This document shows positions 26,619 through 34,486 of a stretch of 45,147 bases of DNA, in pieces (position 1 is the stretch's first letter; each line of letters starts with the position of its first letter). This stretch comes from Methanolobus sp. Lineage in GTDB: Archaea > Halobacteriota > Methanosarcinia > Methanosarcinales > Methanosarcinaceae. The notes beneath the pieces are model-generated. The model had not been told where the DNA came from. It saw only the letters and a program-made list of their open reading frames with translations, and ran no database searches. A program made the position numbers and the translations under genes. The stretch lies in assembly GCF_030682845.1 (NCBI RefSeq), contig NZ_JAUXNK010000079.1:1-45147 (forward strand), read 5' to 3'.

Positions 26619-27416
26619 ATGACGGGAATCGGAAAGAAAATTCGCATCGAAAGAATAATGCACAGGGAAAGCAGGAATATGGTCGTTATCCCCATGGATC
26701 ACGGTATATCTAACGGACCTATCAAGGGACTGATAGATGTCCCTGAATCGATAAACAAGGTTGCTGAGGGCGGGGCGGATGCAGTTCTGATGCAGAAAGG
26801 TATTATCATACATGGTCACAGAGGATACGGGCACGATGTGGGACTCATTGTACACATCAGCGCCTCAACTGCCCTCGGACCTGATCCAAACGATAAGGTG
26901 CAGGTGTGCTCGGTGGAAGAAGTTGTGAAGATGGGTGCTGACGCTGTATCCATCCACATAAACGTAGGTTCTGTAACTGAGTCTGATCAGCTAAGGCAGC
27001 TTGGAGAGGTATCTGAGCAGTGCACTTACTGGGGAATACCTTTACTGGCTATGATGTACCCACGTGGTAAGGACATAGAGAATCCCCATGATGCAGAGCT
27101 TGTGGCCCACGTGGCAAGGGTTGGTGCCGAGCTTGGAGCAGATGTTGTCAAAACCCTTTACACAGGAGATCCCGACACATTCAGGGATGTTGTAAGAGGA
27201 TGTCCTGTGCCCGTAGTTATAGCAGGCGGACCGAAGACGAATACAGACCAGGAATTCCTCGAGATGATCAGGGGCGCAATGGATGGTGGCGCACGGGGTG
27301 TCGCAATAGGAAGGAACGTGTTCCAGCATGAGAATCCCACAAAAATTACAAAAGCTATAACAGAGATAGTGCACTTCAACAGGAGTGTAGAAGAAGCGCT
27401 GGAAATGCTCAAATAA
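26619..27416 (+). CDS. aroA': 2-amino-3,7-dideoxy-D-threo-hept-6-ulosonate synthase
   Basis: Class I aldolase-family enzyme that starts the archaeal aromatic pathway, condensing a 6-deoxy-5-ketofructose phosphate unit with aspartate semialdehyde. It replaces DAHP synthase. 265 residues with '[13 protein letters not shown]', '[11 protein letters not shown]', the Schiff-base lysine in '[11 protein letters not shown]', '[10 protein letters not shown]' and '[13 protein letters not shown]'. The ATG at 26619 has AAGGAAGG upstream. It is first in the operon with DHQ synthase II, aroD, aroE and tyrA, which separates it from an ordinary class I fructose-bisphosphate aldolase. Confidence 0.94.
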   Translation: MTGIGKKIRIERIMHRESRNMVVIPMDHGISNGPIKGLIDVPESINKVAEGGADAVLMQKGIIIHGHRGYGHDVGLIVHISASTALGPDPNDKVQVCSVEEVVKMGADAVSIHINVGSVTESDQLRQLGEVSEQCTYWGIPLLAMMYPRGKDIENPHDAELVAHVARVGAELGADVVKTLYTGDPDTFRDVVRGCPVPVVIAGGPKTNTDQEFLEMIRGAMDGGARGVAIGRNVFQHENPTKITKAITEIVHFNRSVEEALEMLK

Positions 27417-27450
27417 GAGAGATAAAGCCAGTACATCTGGAAGTGCTCAT

Positions 27451-28593
27451 ATGAAGGATAAGACGATTTGGATTAAGGCCGATGAAGGAAACTGGGACGA
27501 CAGGAAGATCGTGATCACAACAGGTATTGAATCTGGTGCAGATTGCATTCTTGTCAATGGTGCGGACGTCAGCAAGGTCAAAGAACTGGGAAATGTAAAA
27601 GTTGCTGCCTTTGCCTATGATAACAAATCAGAGGCTGACATTATCGTAGTCGGAAAAGGAGGGGAAGGAGATGGCACAAAGCCGCTTCCACCTGACTACG
27701 GAGGATCCCTTGATGTCACAACGGCCATCCGGCTAAAGGAGAAGGGAATCAAGGTTGCCGGATACGTCATCATCCGCAACAAGGAATATGAGAACTTTGC
27801 CGCAGAGCTGGGTAACGTCTGTGATTATCTTATCACTGTGGGAACAGACTGGCAGGTCATCCCCCTGGAGAACCTTATAGCAGGACTACAGAAAAAGAAC
27901 GTGAAACTGATATCCGGTGTGAAGAACTCCGAACAGGCAAAGCTTGCCTTTGAGACCATGGAGCACGGTTCCGACGGAGTGCTTCTGGACACCAAAGATC
28001 TCAACCAGATAAAAAAGACTGCTACCCTTGCAGAAAGTGCAGGTGTAAATGACATTGAGCTTAAGACTGCCATAGTCACAAGGGTCGACCCTATAGGCAT
28101 GGGAGACCGGGTCTGCGTGGATACCTGTAACCTCATGGTCAGGGGAGAGGGCATGCTTGTGGGCTCGCAATCAAATGGTATGTTCCTGGTGCACTCTGAA
28201 TCCGAAGAAAGTCCTTATGTGGCATCCCGTCCGTTCAGGGTCAATGCCGGTGCTGTGCATGCCTATATAAAGGTGGGCGAGAAGACCCGCTACCTCTCCG
28301 AACTGAAGGCCGGGGATGAGGTCACTATCGTGGATGCCGATGGCGGGCAAAGGACAGGCGTTGTAGGCAGGGTCAAGATAGAGAGAAGGCCGCTGGTAAT
28401 CGTGGAAGCAGACATCGATGGCAAGATAGTCAAGAACATATTGCAGAATGCTGAAACAATAAAACTTGTTACCAAAGATAAAAAGCCCGTATCTGTGACC
28501 GACCTTAAGGTTGGTGACGAGATACTCGTGCACTCAGAGGATATCGGTCGCCACTTCGGAATGAAGATCGAAGAAACGATCATTGAAAAATAA
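27451..28593 (+). CDS. aroB': 3-dehydroquinate synthase II
   Basis: NAD-dependent enzyme that oxidatively deaminates and cyclises the heptulosonate product to 3-dehydroquinate, the archaeal counterpart of AroB. 380 residues with 'KTIWIKADEGNWDDRK', 'ALTRVDPIGMGDRV-like' sequence (here 'VTRVDPIGMGDRVCVDTCN'), 'GEGMLVGSQSNGMFLVHSE' and 'FRVNAGAVHAYIKV'. GGAAGTG precedes the ATG. It lies 34 bases after ADH synthase and before aroD, as expected for this pathway. Confidence 0.95.
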   Translation: MKDKTIWIKADEGNWDDRKIVITTGIESGADCILVNGADVSKVKELGNVKVAAFAYDNKSEADIIVVGKGGEGDGTKPLPPDYGGSLDVTTAIRLKEKGIKVAGYVIIRNKEYENFAAELGNVCDYLITVGTDWQVIPLENLIAGLQKKNVKLISGVKNSEQAKLAFETMEHGSDGVLLDTKDLNQIKKTATLAESAGVNDIELKTAIVTRVDPIGMGDRVCVDTCNLMVRGEGMLVGSQSNGMFLVHSESEESPYVASRPFRVNAGAVHAYIKVGEKTRYLSELKAGDEVTIVDADGGQRTGVVGRVKIERRPLVIVEADIDGKIVKNILQNAETIKLVTKDKKPVSVTDLKVGDEILVHSEDIGRHFGMKIEETIIEK

Positions 28594-28617
28594 TCAAGCA
28601 TAGTAGCAGGTGTGGCA

Positions 28618-29322
28618 ATGGTGCATATAGGCAGTTTTGACCTTGGGAAGAAACCGGGAATCGTAGCAGTCATTTCTGAAGAACCAGTGGAAAGCGCCAA
28701 GGCTGCTAAATGGCTGGGTGCCGACCTGCTGGAGCTTCGCCTTGATATGCTGGGTTTCAGCAGCCCGGATGAAATGAATAAGGTTATTAAAAAGGTAAAG
28801 TCTATCACAGGCCTCGCCTGTATTGCAACCAATAGATTACAAACCGATGGTGGCAAATGGACAGGAAGTGACGAAGCCAGAATAGAATTACTGGACATGG
28901 CTCTCCTCACGGCCGATGCAGTCGATATAGAACTTGCCGCGGATGCAGGCCTGAGAGACCCCCTCATAAGAAAGGCAAAGGATGCCGGAAAGATAGTCAT
29001 CGTATCCTCACATGATTTCAAATCCACACCTTCACCGGCAGATATGAAGGAAATCCTTGACAGCTCTTTTAAAGCCGGTGCAGACATCGCAAAACTGGCG
29101 GTCACACCTGTATCCATGCAGGATACGCTTAACCTGCTGCAGGTTACCCTGGATGCAGGCGGGCCGGTCTGCACAATAGCAATGGGAGACACCGGCAGGC
29201 ATACAAGGATAGTTGCACCCTGCTATGGTTCGGTCCTTACTTACGGCTCCATCGGCAAAGCAGTGGCACCCGGACAGATACAGATCCATCAACTCAAGTC
29301 AGCCCTGGAGATACTCTTTTGA
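28618..29322 (+). CDS. aroD: 3-dehydroquinate dehydratase (type I)
   Basis: Schiff-base dehydratase producing 3-dehydroshikimate; 234 residues. Active-site histidine in 'VIVSSHDFKSTP' and lysine in 'GADIAKLAVTP'; 'LLELRLDML' and 'GRHTRIVAPCYGSVLTYG' are also typical. The start is the ATG at 28618 ('MVHIGSFDLG'), because AGGTG lies about five bases before it; an in-frame GTG at 28612 overlaps that RBS. The TGA stop overlaps the TTG start of aroE. Confidence 0.94.
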   Translation: MVHIGSFDLGKKPGIVAVISEEPVESAKAAKWLGADLLELRLDMLGFSSPDEMNKVIKKVKSITGLACIATNRLQTDGGKWTGSDEARIELLDMALLTADAVDIELAADAGLRDPLIRKAKDAGKIVIVSSHDFKSTPSPADMKEILDSSFKAGADIAKLAVTPVSMQDTLNLLQVTLDAGGPVCTIAMGDTGRHTRIVAPCYGSVLTYGSIGKAVAPGQIQIHQLKSALEILF

Positions 29323-30140
29323 GAACCGTGTTCGCTGTTTTCGGAGATCCTGTGGGTCATTCTCTGTCGCCTGCAATGCACAATGCAGCATTCGAGGCCC
29401 TTGGCATGGAGTGTACGTACCATGCCTTCAAAGTAGGAAGAGAGAACCTGAAAGATGCACTTACGGGTGCAAAGGCGATGGGATTTGGAGGCGTCAACCT
29501 TACAGTGCCCCTGAAGCAGGAAGCTCTGAGCATAGTAGATGCTGACCCGCTGGCTGCGGCTATCGGGTCTGTGAATACGATTGACTTCAAGAAAGGCATG
29601 AAGGGTTACAATACTGATGGTTTAGGTGCTAAAAGAGCACTTGAAGAGGAAGGTATGGATATCCGAGGCTCTGAAGTACTTATCGCTGGCGCAGGTGGCG
29701 CAGCCCGTGCTATCGCCTTCCAGTTTGCCAGGGATGGCGCCAGTGTTACCATAGCCAACAGGACGCCGGAAAGGGCACTTGAGCTGGCGGCTGATGTCTC
29801 ACCTGTCGGAAAGGTCAGAGGCTGTGGCTTCGAGAACCTTCGGGCACTTATCGGAAAAAGTGACATCCTGGTGAACTGCACGGTCCTGGGAATGCATCCT
29901 GATACTGAGAGGACCATAGCGACCTCAGAGGATATGCACCCTGACCTCACCGTTTTTGATATTGTTTACAATCCCCTGGAAACCCGCCTGCTCAAAGAGG
30001 CAAAGCTTGCCGGCGCCAAACCTGTCAACGGCGTCATGATGCTTGTTTATCAGGGAGCTGAGGCTTTCAGGATATGGACAGGAGTTGAACCTCCTGTTGA
30101 TATAATGAAAAGGGCAGTCTTGGAGGGGTTACAGACTTGA
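29319..30140 (+). CDS. aroE: Shikimate dehydrogenase
   Basis: NADP-dependent reduction of 3-dehydroshikimate; 273 residues. Substrate motif 'GDPVGHSLSPAMHN', catalytic lysine in 'GVNLTVPLKQEA', 'GYNTDGLGA', the Rossmann 'IAGAGGAARAIAF', 'NRTPERALEL' and 'GVMMLVYQGAEAF'. The start is TTG (29319-29321), overlapping the aroD stop as TTGA, with GGAG eight bases upstream. The same arrangement recurs at the next junction. Confidence 0.95.
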   Translation: MRTVFAVFGDPVGHSLSPAMHNAAFEALGMECTYHAFKVGRENLKDALTGAKAMGFGGVNLTVPLKQEALSIVDADPLAAAIGSVNTIDFKKGMKGYNTDGLGAKRALEEEGMDIRGSEVLIAGAGGAARAIAFQFARDGASVTIANRTPERALELAADVSPVGKVRGCGFENLRALIGKSDILVNCTVLGMHPDTERTIATSEDMHPDLTVFDIVYNPLETRLLKEAKLAGAKPVNGVMMLVYQGAEAFRIWTGVEPPVDIMKRAVLEGLQT

Positions 30141-31453
30141 AGGTACTCATCATCGGCGGCACCGGGGAAATGGGACAGTGGTTCACCCGTTTCTTCAAAA
30201 ATAACGGTTATGAGGTAACTGTCTGGGGCAGTGGAGGGAAGGTGGAGATAGCCCGGAAGATGGGTGTTGAATTTGCCCCGGACCTTGACATGGCAATATC
30301 GGAGAGCGATATCGTCATAGTTACAGTTCCCATTGACATCACCGAACAGGTTATCATCGAAACTGCACCGAAGATGAAAAGTGGCAGTCTCCTGATGGAC
30401 CTGACATCACTCAAGGTCAAACCTACGGAAGTCATGAAAGAGTACGCACCTGCGGATGTGGAGATACTGGGTACTCATCCCATGTTCGGCCCTTCCATAC
30501 CCAGTCTTCATGGTCAGATATTCATACTAACGCCTATCGAAGGAAGGTGCAAGAAGTGGTTCCCTGTAATCAGAGCCCTGCTGGAAGATAACGGGGCCCA
30601 CATAGAGGTCATCAGTGCACAGGAGCATGACCGTTTTGTATCTGTTGTCCAGGGGCTTACACACTTTGCTTACATAACCATAGGCACCACATTCAACAGG
30701 CTGGACTTTAGCGTCGCGCAGTCCAGGAGATTCATGAGCCCTGTGTATGACATCATGGTGGATTTCGTTGGCAGGATACTGGGCCAGAACCCTTACCTGT
30801 ACGCCTTCATCCAGATGGAGAACCCTGAAGTATTAAAAGTGCATGAGGCCTTTATGCAGGAATGCAGAGATATGTCCGCAATCGTGCGGGAGCATGATGT
30901 GGAGAGCTTCATCTCCAGAATGAAAGAAGCGTCAGTCCATTTTGGAGACACTTCCGCAGCGCTGCGCCGCTCTGACAAGCTGATAAATTCCAAGATAGCC
31001 GAGCTTGACGAACTTGTTAACTCCATCGGTATGGAGAAAGGGCTGAGGCATATCTATTCAGATGTTGTGCATGTCGGTATAGTAAAAAAAGTCACACCTC
31101 GGAGTGTTGTACTCTCCACAGGCAGCAAGCTCGTTTCACTGAAGCTGGAAAACATCCGTCTGCTATCCCCGGAAGAACACAGAAAATGGAAAACAGAGAA
31201 TCTCAGGGAGTATTCGAGGGATATATCCGTCATCATTCCAAAGGGTGCCGACCCGGAAGTTATACGCAGCATCATTAGAACTAACATGAATGTCATCTCG
31301 GTTCAGTTAATAGATACATATACATGTGCTAAGAGTGATACCGGATCAAGCGTGACTTATCGTGTAGGTGTAATAGGAGATGCCAACGCCACTGTGGTCA
31401 ACAATGAGATAGCAGCACTGCTCACAGGCATAGGCTGTAAACTCAGAGGATAA
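30137..31453 (+). CDS. tyrA: Prephenate dehydrogenase with C-terminal regulatory-type extension
   Basis: NAD(P)-dependent oxidation of prephenate toward tyrosine. Residues 1 to about 270 are the TyrA core: 'IIGGTGEMGQWFTRFF', 'DIVIVTVPIDIT', 'LLMDLTSLK', 'GTHPMFGPSIPSLHGQ' and 'QGLTHFAYI'. The remaining 165 or so residues include a helical part and a terminal 'DISVIIPKGADPEVIRSIIR' to 'RVGVIGDANATVVNNEI' region that could bind a ligand; an ACT-like role is only a guess. Similar longer TyrA proteins occur in Methanosarcina as I recall. The start is TTG in a TTGA overlap with aroE, after GGAGGGG. Last gene of the operon. Confidence 0.93.
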   Translation: MKVLIIGGTGEMGQWFTRFFKNNGYEVTVWGSGGKVEIARKMGVEFAPDLDMAISESDIVIVTVPIDITEQVIIETAPKMKSGSLLMDLTSLKVKPTEVMKEYAPADVEILGTHPMFGPSIPSLHGQIFILTPIEGRCKKWFPVIRALLEDNGAHIEVISAQEHDRFVSVVQGLTHFAYITIGTTFNRLDFSVAQSRRFMSPVYDIMVDFVGRILGQNPYLYAFIQMENPEVLKVHEAFMQECRDMSAIVREHDVESFISRMKEASVHFGDTSAALRRSDKLINSKIAELDELVNSIGMEKGLRHIYSDVVHVGIVKKVTPRSVVLSTGSKLVSLKLENIRLLSPEEHRKWKTENLREYSRDISVIIPKGADPEVIRSIIRTNMNVISVQLIDTYTCAKSDTGSSVTYRVGVIGDANATVVNNEIAALLTGIGCKLRG

Positions 31454-31506
31454 CACTGCCACCCAGACTTTAACACCATTTGAACCTGATTCGTACAATT
31501 TTATAC

Positions 31507-31611
31507 ATGGTGCTGGGACAAACATTATCAGGCACCTATGCTTACACTAATTCTGTGAGAATGGTGGCTACAACCGTGCTACTGCTTATAGCATGGCTGA
31601 GCCTTCCTTAA
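31507..31611 (+). CDS. Possible 34-residue membrane peptide
   Basis: ATG-initiated ORF in the convergent gap between tyrA and tpiA, encoding a hydrophobic tail 'MVATTVLLLIAWLSLP' after 'GQTLSGTYAYTNSVR'. ATTTTATAC lies directly before the ATG, too near to be its TATA box, and there is no Shine-Dalgarno. It could be a small membrane protein, a pseudogene end or chance. Confidence 0.2.
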   Translation: MVLGQTLSGTYAYTNSVRMVATTVLLLIAWLSLP

Positions 31612-31626
31612 AGCGGACGAAAATAG

Positions 31627-32298
31627 TTATCTGATCTTGCTTACAAGGTCTTCAAGCGCAACCTTGGGATTCTTAGCTTTAACAATACCTGAGGCCAGCA
31701 GGACACCCACGGAACCAAGCTCAAGAGCTGCAAGGAGATCCTCTCCTTTTGATATGCCTGCCCCGCACAGCACTTTAACGGCAGGGTTCACTCTTTTGAC
31801 AGCTTCCACGGAACCTGTGATCACCTGCGGGTCTGCTTTTGACACCGGTATTCCGCTGCCGATAAGTTCCGGCGGCTCTACTGCCACATAATCAGGGCCC
31901 AGAGCTGCGGCTGCTGCAGAAGTCGGCACATTGTTAGTACATACGATACTTATAAGGCCGGTTTCTTTAGCTCTGCTTATAGATGCATCAATGTTTGCCA
32001 GTGTCAGGCGGTATTCGGAATGGTTAATAAGAGTGCCAACTGCTCCTGCATCCTTTATGCACTGGGCAAAAGCATGACCTGTAAAGCTCCCGGCACCCAC
32101 GTTGTCAAGGTGCTGCGCATAAACGGGGATATCCACCTGAGAGGAGACACGATAAATATCACAGAACTGGGGTGCTACTGCAATGTCTATGCCGGAATCT
32201 TCAGCAACGTCCCTGCAAGCCTGTGATATCTTCACGGCGCCTTCTCCGGTGCTCTCAAGGAAGGTCTTCAGGTTCAAAACTATTAATGTGGAACTCAT
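31627..32298 (-). CDS. tpiA: Triosephosphate isomerase (archaeal short form)
   Basis: Interconverts glyceraldehyde 3-phosphate and dihydroxyacetone phosphate. 223 residues, matching the short archaeal tetrameric form. 'IVLNLKTF' carries the substrate asparagine/lysine, 'LINHSEYR' the catalytic histidine, 'VAVEPPELIGSG' the catalytic glutamate, and 'VLCGAGISKGED' the phosphate loop. GGAGAGATCAT precedes the ATG and sits inside a 14-bp palindrome. It is downstream of fae-hps, but a terminator-like hairpin separates them. Confidence 0.96.
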   Translation of the reverse strand: MSSTLIVLNLKTFLESTGEGAVKISQACRDVAEDSGIDIAVAPQFCDIYRVSSQVDIPVYAQHLDNVGAGSFTGHAFAQCIKDAGAVGTLINHSEYRLTLANIDASISRAKETGLISIVCTNNVPTSAAAAALGPDYVAVEPPELIGSGIPVSKADPQVITGSVEAVKRVNPAVKVLCGAGISKGEDLLAALELGSVGVLLASGIVKAKNPKVALEDLVSKIR

Positions 32299-32302
32299 AT
32301 GA

Positions 32303-32316
32303 TCTCTCCGGAGAGA
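32303..32316. promoter_or_regulatory. 14-bp palindrome over the tpiA ribosome binding site
   Basis: TCTCTCCGGAGAGA is a perfect loopless palindrome whose right half, read on the minus strand, supplies the GGAGAGA Shine-Dalgarno of tpiA. It may be a protein-binding dyad or allow RNA dimerisation; it may also be coincidence of a purine-rich RBS. Confidence 0.4.
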
Positions 32317-32334
32317 GATAATACCTCAAAATAG

Positions 32335-32367
32335 AAAAAAGCGTGTGTCGATTTGCTGAACACACGC
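32335..32367 (-). terminator. fae-hps intrinsic terminator
   Basis: On the minus strand GCGTGTGT (32360-32367) and ACACACGC (32341-32348) form a perfect 8-bp stem with an 11-base loop, followed at once by TTTTTT (32340-32335). It begins 13 bases after the fae-hps stop. Confidence 0.85.
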
Positions 32368-32380
32368 ACAAAATACATGT

Positions 32381-33559
32381 TTAGAAGTCGGTCATTACCC
32401 TGAACTGGTCTATCTCAGGGTTGTTAAGGCCTTCAATGAACTTCTCTGCAACCTGCCTTACATCCTTGGCATTGGTGATTGCCCTGCCTACCACAAGGAT
32501 ATCGGCGCCTGCCTTAAGTGCATCAGGCATTGTGTCGATACGGATACCGCCAGCAACTGCCACAAGGATCTTTGGTGAGAGAGCCTTTATGTCCTGGATA
32601 TTGCCCCATGCGTGAGCAGTTTCCTCAACATCGATAGCACGGTGCAGTTCCACAACATCCGGCAGTTCTTTGAGCTGCTTGAGTATTGCTACAGGATCCG
32701 GGCAGTTCAGAGTATCCATGACAGCATATATTCCGGTCTTGTGAGCTTCCTCGATGGCTTTGTTGAGAGTCGCCACAGGTGCGAGAGCTGAGACTACGAT
32801 AGCATCTGCTGTTGCATCTGCAACCATACGGGCTTCCAGGTTACCGGTGTCAAGGGTCTTGAGATCAGCAACTATGAATGCATCCGGACGGACAGTCCTG
32901 AGCTTAGAAATGACATCTACACCATAACGCTTGATAAGAGGTGTACCCGCTTCCAGGATGACGTGGTCGCTCTTTGGCAACTGGTTCACTATACTGAGTA
33001 TAGCCTCGATATTGGGGTTATCCAGCGCAACCTGAAGGTATGGCGGGTTCCAGAGCCTGGAGACCTTGAATCCCATTACTGCGTGTCCCATCCTGTCCTT
33101 CTCCTTGAGCACTGTACCTACGTCCGGGAATCCTTCCAGCGCGCGCTTGACTGCCAGCTTGGTTGCCCCGTAATTGTACCTGAAGATCCGGTTGTAATCT
33201 TTGGCTTCAGGATGGATGAAAACGCTTGCAATGACAACGATATCCTCGATATCCATGTCACCGAACACGCCCTCTTCAAGGGCATCGGCGACCGCCTTTG
33301 CTACAGCGGCCTGTGCAGGACCAAATATCTGGGCTGCCTGATTCATATTCTTTACAGTAACCTTTGGGACTATCAGTGTAGCAGGTTTTGTAGGAAGGTT
33401 GGGGCGTATCACTGAGAGCAGAGGGGTGTGTCCTGCTGTCAATTGTGTTAGACCGTTTGCAAATGCCTGACCTACAGGACCGTTCTTGTTCCCTATTAAA
33501 AGGTCAACGTGCGCGAGTTCTGGTGCCTCGCCAATTAGAGCTTCTCCGACTAAGAACAT
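32381..33559 (-). CDS. fae-hps: Bifunctional formaldehyde-activating enzyme / hexulose-6-phosphate synthase
   Basis: 392-residue fusion. Residues 1 to about 160 are Fae (5,6,7,8-tetrahydromethanopterin hydro-lyase): '[19 protein letters not shown]', with the conserved active-site histidine, and '[16 protein letters not shown]'. Residues about 165-392 are HPS: '[14 protein letters not shown]', '[13 protein letters not shown]', '[12 protein letters not shown]', '[12 protein letters not shown]'. In methanogens the pair runs in reverse: HPS makes ribulose 5-phosphate from fructose 6-phosphate and releases formaldehyde, which Fae attaches to the methanopterin carrier. AGGTGAATC precedes the ATG. 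Upstream are two tandem promoters and downstream a strong terminator. Confidence 0.97.
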   Translation of the reverse strand: MFLVGEALIGEAPELAHVDLLIGNKNGPVGQAFANGLTQLTAGHTPLLSVIRPNLPTKPATLIVPKVTVKNMNQAAQIFGPAQAAVAKAVADALEEGVFGDMDIEDIVVIASVFIHPEAKDYNRIFRYNYGATKLAVKRALEGFPDVGTVLKEKDRMGHAVMGFKVSRLWNPPYLQVALDNPNIEAILSIVNQLPKSDHVILEAGTPLIKRYGVDVISKLRTVRPDAFIVADLKTLDTGNLEARMVADATADAIVVSALAPVATLNKAIEEAHKTGIYAVMDTLNCPDPVAILKQLKELPDVVELHRAIDVEETAHAWGNIQDIKALSPKILVAVAGGIRIDTMPDALKAGADILVVGRAITNAKDVRQVAEKFIEGLNNPEIDQFRVMTDF

Positions 33560-33647
33560 TGATTCACCTACATGTAGATTAGATAATATTATTTTATCAA
33601 CATTAATTCGCTAATATGAAATATACTATTTCTAGTGCAAAACCAGC

Positions 33648-33700
33648 GCTTTATATATTAGAGTTATGGCATTGGCACAAGAATTGTGCTTTATATACTA
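33648..33700 (-). promoter_or_regulatory. Tandem promoters with dyad upstream of fae-hps
   Basis: Two near-identical TATA elements, GCTTTATATATTA (33648-33660) and GCTTTATATACTA (33688-33700) on the printed strand, lie exactly 40 bases apart and face fae-hps. Between the distal box and its expected start is the perfect dyad GCACAA-GAA-TTGTGC (33675-33689). Predicted starts are near 33669 and 33629. Confidence 0.55.
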
Positions 33701-33749
33701 TCTACCGATAAATAGTTTGTTGAAACTGTAGTTCTTAGTCAGGACATGA

Positions 33750-34361
33750 TCAGATTATTTTCGGACAGATATCACCCATAATACACTCTTCACATTTCGG
33801 GCCTACCGGACGACATACGCTCTGACCGAACAAGACCATCAGACCGTTAATCTCTTTCCACGCATACTTAGGAAGAACTTTTTCAAGCTCCTTTTCGGTT
33901 TCATCGGGGTCGGAAGTCTTGACCAGACCCAGGCGGTTAGATATCCTGTGTACGTGAGTATCCACTGCTATAACGTCCTGTTCATATGCATAACCAAGCA
34001 CACAATTGGCAGTCTTCCTGCCAACTCCGGGTAATTTGAGCAGCTCGTTCATGCTATCAGGGACAACTCCCCTGTAATCCCGCAAAATGATTCGGGAAAT
34101 GTCAATGATACGCTGTGCCTTCACCCTGTAAAAACCCACATCCATTATAAGAGACTGTATCTCATCAACACTAGCCTCTGCCATCTTTTGCGGAGTATCG
34201 AATTCCTCAAAAAGTCTCCTTGTTGCAGGAATGGTCACCTCATCACGGGTACGCTGGGAAAGCACTGTGGAGATGAGCATGTAGTAAGGATCCCTGTTTA
34301 CGTGGAAATATCCTCCTGGATACATTTCCCTGAGGCGGGAGATAAGCTCTTCAACGAACAT
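33750..34361 (-). CDS. nth: Endonuclease III
   Basis: Bifunctional DNA glycosylase/AP lyase for oxidised pyrimidines; 203 residues. Helix-hairpin-helix 'LPGVGRKTANCVLG' with catalytic K116, the catalytic aspartate D134 in 'VDTHVHRI', and a C-terminal [4Fe-4S] loop C183-x6-C190-x2-C193-x5-C199. No usable Shine-Dalgarno: AGG abuts the ATG. A TATA box (34382-34390, minus strand) is centred about 25 bases upstream, so the transcript is probably leaderless. Confidence 0.96.
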   Translation of the reverse strand: MFVEELISRLREMYPGGYFHVNRDPYYMLISTVLSQRTRDEVTIPATRRLFEEFDTPQKMAEASVDEIQSLIMDVGFYRVKAQRIIDISRIILRDYRGVVPDSMNELLKLPGVGRKTANCVLGYAYEQDVIAVDTHVHRISNRLGLVKTSDPDETEKELEKVLPKYAWKEINGLMVLFGQSVCRPVGPKCEECIMGDICPKII

Positions 34362-34486
34362 CCTGAATGGTAGTTTGCCAAATTATAAACTGTTTTCTAT
34401 GGATCGAAAGAGAAGGATGCCGCTTAAGGTAAACAGTTCAGGAGCTAAAGGAATATGTTTTATACTTGCAGATCTCATTTTTATTT

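Noticed and set aside
28290-29192. A 300-codon minus-strand open frame
   Set aside because: Antisense to aroB' and aroD inside a well-defined operon; serine/proline-rich shadow translation without domain features.
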